From the NCBI GenBank assembly GCA_021234155.1, contig JAJEKV010000028.1, positions 11,486,134 to 11,550,133 on the forward strand: a stretch of DNA of 64,000 nt. Reading direction: 5' to 3'. Every line of letters begins with the position of its first letter. Within the stretch, counting starts at the first letter, position 1. The translations under genes were made by a program, and so were the position numbers. Below, piece by piece: positions 59,111 to 64,000 of this stretch. The notes beneath the pieces are model-generated. The model made no database searches. It worked only from the letters and a program-made list of their open reading frames with translations, and had not been told where the DNA came from. This stretch comes from Isoetes taiwanensis (taxonomy: Eukaryota; Streptophyta; Lycopodiopsida; Isoetales; Isoetaceae).

Positions 59111-60283
59111 CCATGCACCATACAACCTGGTACTAGCCTTCTTTCATCGGCAGAACTCGATCCTTGTCGCTGCTATGTTGGTCAAAGTGCAAGGAATCGG
59201 CATAACTCGAAGAACACATAAAAAAAACCCTAAAACACATGAGCTCGATACCTCTTTTAACTTTGGATTATAGGGAAAAAAAATAGACTAGCAAAATGTG
59301 CCGTGAAATAGGGTGTCCATTGTGAGCCCTTGATTAATGGCTCAAGGACTTGATCTTGACCATTAATATCTAGCATTATAACATGGTTTTTTTTTTATGT
59401 TTTTGTATTATTTTCTCTAAGGTTTTATATGATTTGATGGTCGTATTCATCCAGGTGTACTAAAGAGTATTTCTAGAGTGCAACCTTTTGTTACCCATTG
59501 ATTTTAGAAAAGGGGGCAAATCCTGCAATGGGGGCTTTTTTGTGCTGATTGTGAATATCCTCCCATTATTTTTAGGGTTTATTTTAGGGTTGTGTAGATT
59601 AGGGTCTGGTCTATGGATTGGATTTATGGAGGCCTTCTCGTGGTGGTCTTCTTTATTGTCGTGGTTTAATATCTAAGGCTAGCATGCATGAGCTTATTGT
59701 TGCAGGGAAAGCCTTGGTGATTTTCAAAGGAATCTGAAGGAACTCACGGAATGCATCACCGATAATGGCAAAGTAGAGGCCACTGGGAATGGGATTGTGC
59801 CTCAATTCAGTGGTGATTTGTCTGGTCTTTTTTGTCTTTATAGGGGCTTAAGCTTTAGTCTTGTTTATCATTTTTGTTCTTGCTTTCCTAGGTCTTTTTC
59901 TAGCAGTCTACAGGGTTATGACACTGGGCATTGATGGCAGAGTTAGCCAAGAAACTGAGGAAACTATTAGACGGTCTAGATAGCGATCCGGCAGCTTGTT
60001 CTAAGTTTGCCCATGACAGAGATTGTATGTGAGTCGATTTACAGCCTAGAATCGACCATGGTTTCTTTTCTTGCTCGTTCTTGTGTATTCTTTCAGGGAT
60101 TTTAAACTGCAACAGAGTTGCGGACTGTAGATGGTATTGATTAGGTCGATTTTCAGCTGGTTGTAGTTCAACTTGTTGCCCTTTTGTTCTTTCGCCATGC
60201 TTTCTAATTTGTGGTTTCAAATGCCATGGTAGTATCTTTAACTGCATTGGCTAGGGGCTTAATACTTAGTAGCAGCCATTTTT

Positions 60284-60630
60284 ATGGGTGATGAGGGTCG
60301 GCTCGTTCTTTGGAGAATTTTCTCGCATTCCAACAAACATTTTAGAAGTGACGAGGTTAGGCCGCATCGTGGGTTTGGGTGCTCCAAAGAATTGGTCTTA
60401 GACCATGCTTCTATGGGTGGCTTTCTAACTCATTGCGCTTGGGGTTCTCATTATGGAGAGCATTTACAGCTGCGTGCCAATGATTGGATGGCCGTTTGAA
60501 GTGGACCAGAGTACTAAATGCAAGATTATTGTTGAAGATAGAAATATAGGCGTAACGTTCTCAAAGGGAAAAATAACTGAAGAGGAGCTCTTCTCAAAGG
60601 GAAAAATAACTGAAGAGGAGCTCTTTTGAA
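60284..60630 (+). pseudogene. UDP-glycosyltransferase fragment, unit B copy
   Basis: Copy of 47816-48154 with frame changes. LVLDHASMGGFLTHCAWGS is readable and the last motif Cys-Gly-Trp is again altered. The 33 bp end duplication is kept. Confidence 0.82.
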
Positions 60631-61062
60631 AATGTTTGGCAGGATATTTCATTATGTTTGTTATGTCTGTATCACAGTGTTTTTAGAAACACATTGTTGA
60701 CATTTCAAATGTTGAAAAGTTCAAAGTTCAAATGTATTCAGGGATCTGATGTTATGTTCTTAGGTACATAGTATTGGTAAAGGATATGTCCTCCAACCAA
60801 ATGATCCATTGCTTTTGACACTGCTCTGTCTACCATATCTTCTTCAAACATCTTAAAAAGCATTGACTAGCAGGATTTTTAGTACCTCCATTAATCAAAG
60901 TAGGGTATTCGGAGTCTCAAAGGAGCCTATAAATTATGCAATTTAAAATATATGGTTTGTAATAACACATCATTCATTTTGTACTTTTATTTTATTTGAT
61001 TTTCATTTTTTTTTTTTTTACCTCAGAGTTTATCTATGTTTGTTTCTTTTGGGGCCCGAAGG

Positions 61063-61552
61063 GCCGAAAAATATTTCTAATATAACAACCAACATAACTA
61101 CTATTAACATTAATTAATACAAACCATTACATTAAACATGTTTAAAACTAAATTCCCCCTTAAACCCCCTTTTGTTTGGGTGCATATTCACACGGGGGGT
61201 GACGTAAGGCAAATGAGAGCCTCAGAATTATGTTTTGCACGCATAAAAATCAACACCATATAGTATATTGCCAGAAAACTTATAGTATTTTGCAAATCTT
61301 GTTATATAGTATAACAAATTCTATACATCCATACCCCACAAACGAGGAACTTTGTGTACGGTGTAGATTAAGGAATAAGGGGTGAATATGCCTATCCAAC
61401 AACTCTCGTTGCCCGGAGTCACCCCCCGTGTGAACCCAAACAAAAGGGGGTTTAAGGGGGAATTTAATTTTAAACATGTTTAATGTAATAGTTTGTGTTA
61501 ATTAATGTTAATAGTAGTTATGTTGGTTGTTATATTAGAAATATTTTTCGGC
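61063..61552. mobile_element. foldback element, unit B copy
   Basis: Copy of 48589-49077 with the same ends and arms. Confidence 0.85.
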
Positions 61553-61951
61553 ACAAGAATCATGCAAACATGGCTATAAACCATTGGGAATATGAAATTA
61601 GAAGATGAAAATATAATGTGCAATCAGAGATGTACGCATTAGTATATCTCGTGAAATATGGCCACCAAATCATATAAAAACCATAGAAAAAAATGTACAA
61701 AAACACAAGAAAACCCCTTGTTATTATGCTAGATATTTTGCTATATATTCTAAACGAGGTGCACCCTGGACTACCAAAGTCCTCGGATTCATCGATCCTA
61801 TGACCCAGATCATATGTTGGAATCTCTGGGCACCTCTCTGTTGCCCTTAAAGGGCAACATACTAATTGTGGTCTATGCATTCAAGTTAGATTAAGTTATT
61901 ATGGAAGACTAGGTCAAAGTTTGGAAGAGGTTGGTAGTCAACATTGATATG

Positions 61952-64000
61952 GAGATCAGCTTGGCCCTCGGGCACTTACCTGATGCATGTACATATTTCT
62001 GTCTATATTTGTATTTGTTTCTATATTTGTGCAGTTTGACAGCAAGCCTATTCCTGTCACGGTTTTTCCCCCAAACAACCCGGGTTTTTTAACCCGGACA
62101 GTAATACGCTTGCTGCGCCTCTTGTTTGGTCCCATAGGCCAATTGGTCTCCGTGGAAGATAAAAACTCTATTCTATTCTATTCTATTCTTTTAATCTCCT
62201 ACCTTGTTTTTAAAACATAATTGGCAATTCTTTATCTCAAAATTGTGAATTAATTTTAGATGCCCAGATATTCTACTAGGCTATTTATATTACTCCTTAA
62301 TTGCCACAACATTTAGTGATACATTTAACAACTATCAAGCTAAGAGTTTCACATAATTGACCAATTAAGTTTCCTTTTAGGTCTAACGAAATTATGCACC
62401 ATTCCTATGTATCATGTTCTTCCATTCATACGGATCAGGCAAGGAGGTCCTTGCTTGTTGGCTTCTAATACGGCCAGTGAAGTCTTCCACTTCCTTCCTC
62501 TTCCTTCCTCTTTCTAAGCACATTCTTTGTAATTTCTTGCCAAATGCAAAAATGGACCAGTGGGGCTAAGCTCTTTCCTCTTTTTAAGCACATTCTTTGT
62601 AATTTCTTGCCAAATGCAAAAATGGACCATTGGGGCTAAGCTCGTCCTGATCAAAGTGGTGCAAAGTACACTCTACCAAGAAGATCGGTCCTGGTAGCTC
62701 CAGCAAAATAACCTGGTTATGTTCACTAGTTTTATTGGTTGACACACAATCAATCTTTTAATTTTGCATGTAACATGCATATTCCTCTGTACCCTCTTCC
62801 AAAAATACATTTTTATTCCATAGAGTTGACAATTTTGTAAATAGCACAATAGCAGTCAATCTAGCAGTCTGGTGTTCCTGAGTCTCCATAATGTCAATAT
62901 GATATGGCTTGGCTTTTATTATAGCCATATTAGGAAAAGCATTAATATTCCATACACAATACACAGTAACATACACAGTAACTGCAGATAGCGCTTTCCT
63001 ATGCTGCAACCGCACTCGCCTTTTGTGATGGCTTTATTCAAACTCGTCCATCCTTGAAAGTAAGCTTGTTTCTCTTCAGCTTTAAGAGTTTTTACCTTCT
63101 CCAATAATGTTGGCAATTCAGCTTGCTGCATGGGAGTGAGATCATCATTCAGCCATATCTTCCTGCCCTTTTGACAATCTTTATTGCATCCCTAAAGAGA
63201 ATGATGATGAGTCTAGGTGTGCCATCAAACTGCAGAATTTGGTCCATGTGAAGCCATTCCTTAAAAAATGTTTACAGAACTGTGTCTATTGTTGAGTCTT
63301 CTTCATCCAAGCCTTGATAACTTGTTGCTTAACATCTTGCAAGACCTTGCTTGTTCCTTTAGCTTTTCTGCTGCTCTACGAAAAATATTGATGTCAATGC
63401 TTTTCTTTGGGCTCATTACTAAGATCCTCTTCCTCTTGGATTTTCCAATCCTCAAAACCTTTGCGGAATTCTATAGTTCCATATTTAGCTCTCCAACTTC
63501 CTCATGAGGGCTAGAACAAGGGTTCTAAATTCTGCATTTTCAGTACAGATGATTCATTTTTGCTTAAAACTCTCCATAGCATGTCGTCAATCTCCATATG
63601 TTCTCCATATGTCAATCTCAATCCTTGGGACTCCCTTTGAGTGATCGAAGATGGAGGTCCAAATACTATATTCATCCTGCTAGTCATTGCTGAAGATTTC
63701 TGCCAGAATACACCTAAAAGTTTTCCCAAAAACAGTTAAAACACCTTGTCACTCTCTTGTGACAAATTGCCATTATGGTCGCCTCACCAACTGCAACCTC
63801 CTACTTTTTATGATAAAAAACTACTTCAGAGTTACAGAAGGCATCAAGATTTGACGTTGCTTTTGCCATTAGAATTTATCCTCCTCAACCATGCTCAGTC
63901 TGCTGCATTCGGATTACCTTAGAATGTCTTTTGGTAAATAGAGGAGGATAAAGCAAGAGAATGCAATGTGTGAAAATGCATATTACCCTCGTTATACTCC
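61952..64000 (+). repeat. tandem unit C, left part only
   Basis: Third unit, running off the window. Its first 2,049 bp hold the LINE 3' end (61952-62190), the 70 bp duplication and the decayed coding fragment. Its PPR copy would lie beyond the window. Confidence 0.95.
62758..63700 (-). pseudogene. decayed coding fragment, unit C copy
   Basis: Copy of 37517-38450. The frame at 62758-63015 ends EEGTEEYACYMQN as in A, but MQQAELPTLLEKVKTLKAEE is in another frame as in B. Confidence 0.35.

Larger units (their letters stand above)
49477..61951 (+). repeat. tandem unit B (12,475 bp)
   Basis: Second unit, same order as A. It begins with the LINE 3' end (49477-49715). It shares several positions with unit C against A, for example an AACTATCAAGCTAAG insert near 49857, so B and C are probably the more recent pair. 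Confidence 0.95.

Noticed and set aside
36711-61951. False haplotype duplication in the assembly
   Set aside because: Not excluded, but the B and C junctions are the same while A's left side differs, and a third unit follows; a true tandem array explains this more simply.

Overview
The window looks like nuclear DNA from a land plant. Three things say so: a ten-exon cytosolic ascorbate peroxidase gene with GT-AG introns, a pentatricopeptide-repeat (PPR) gene with many 31-residue S-type repeats, and plant-type transposons (PIF/Harbinger, Copia, TRIM, LINE, hAT, MULE-like). The long run of short S-type PPR motifs and the low gene density would suit a seed-free vascular plant such as a fern, but this is a guess. 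No bacterial, organellar or viral genes were seen.

1-8 kb: a (CT)n microsatellite, a PIF/Harbinger transposase broken by the 3' tail of a LINE, a diverged duplicate of the peroxidase upstream region, a minisatellite of about 64 bp units hit by a MULE-like MITE, then the one clear intact host gene, cytosolic ascorbate peroxidase (5768-7405, with a 5'UTR intron before it).

8-36 kb: a nest of transposons. A PPR pseudogene (9190-9930) is followed by a 3.4 kb element with TTAA target duplications (piggyBac-like, 10033-13409) that contains a hAT-type element (11713-12474). Next come Harbinger remnants with divergent transposase and Myb/SANT-like genes. A 6,960 bp element (16162-23121) with about 40 bp terminal inverted repeats, a TAA target duplication, two different subterminal minisatellites and an unrecognised multi-exon gene is the best candidate for an undescribed system. 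After it lie a truncated Copia element, another Harbinger element split by a 3.3 kb inverted-repeat element carrying exons of an unrecognised gene, and a miniature LTR element (TRIM) whose LTRs contain a tRNA-Ala-like sequence.

36.4-64 kb: a LINE 3' fragment in which a tandem duplication begins. Two complete units (36711-49476, 12,766 bp; 49477-61951, 12,475 bp) and the start of a third (61952-64000) follow head to tail. Each complete unit holds a PPR gene (open in the first, broken in the second), fragments of an armadillo-repeat gene and a UDP-glycosyltransferase, an exon-like coiled-coil fragment, a 489 bp foldback element and long gene-free stretches. Many differences between units are short clustered blocks that look partly like consensus errors, so the pseudogene calls inside the array need care.
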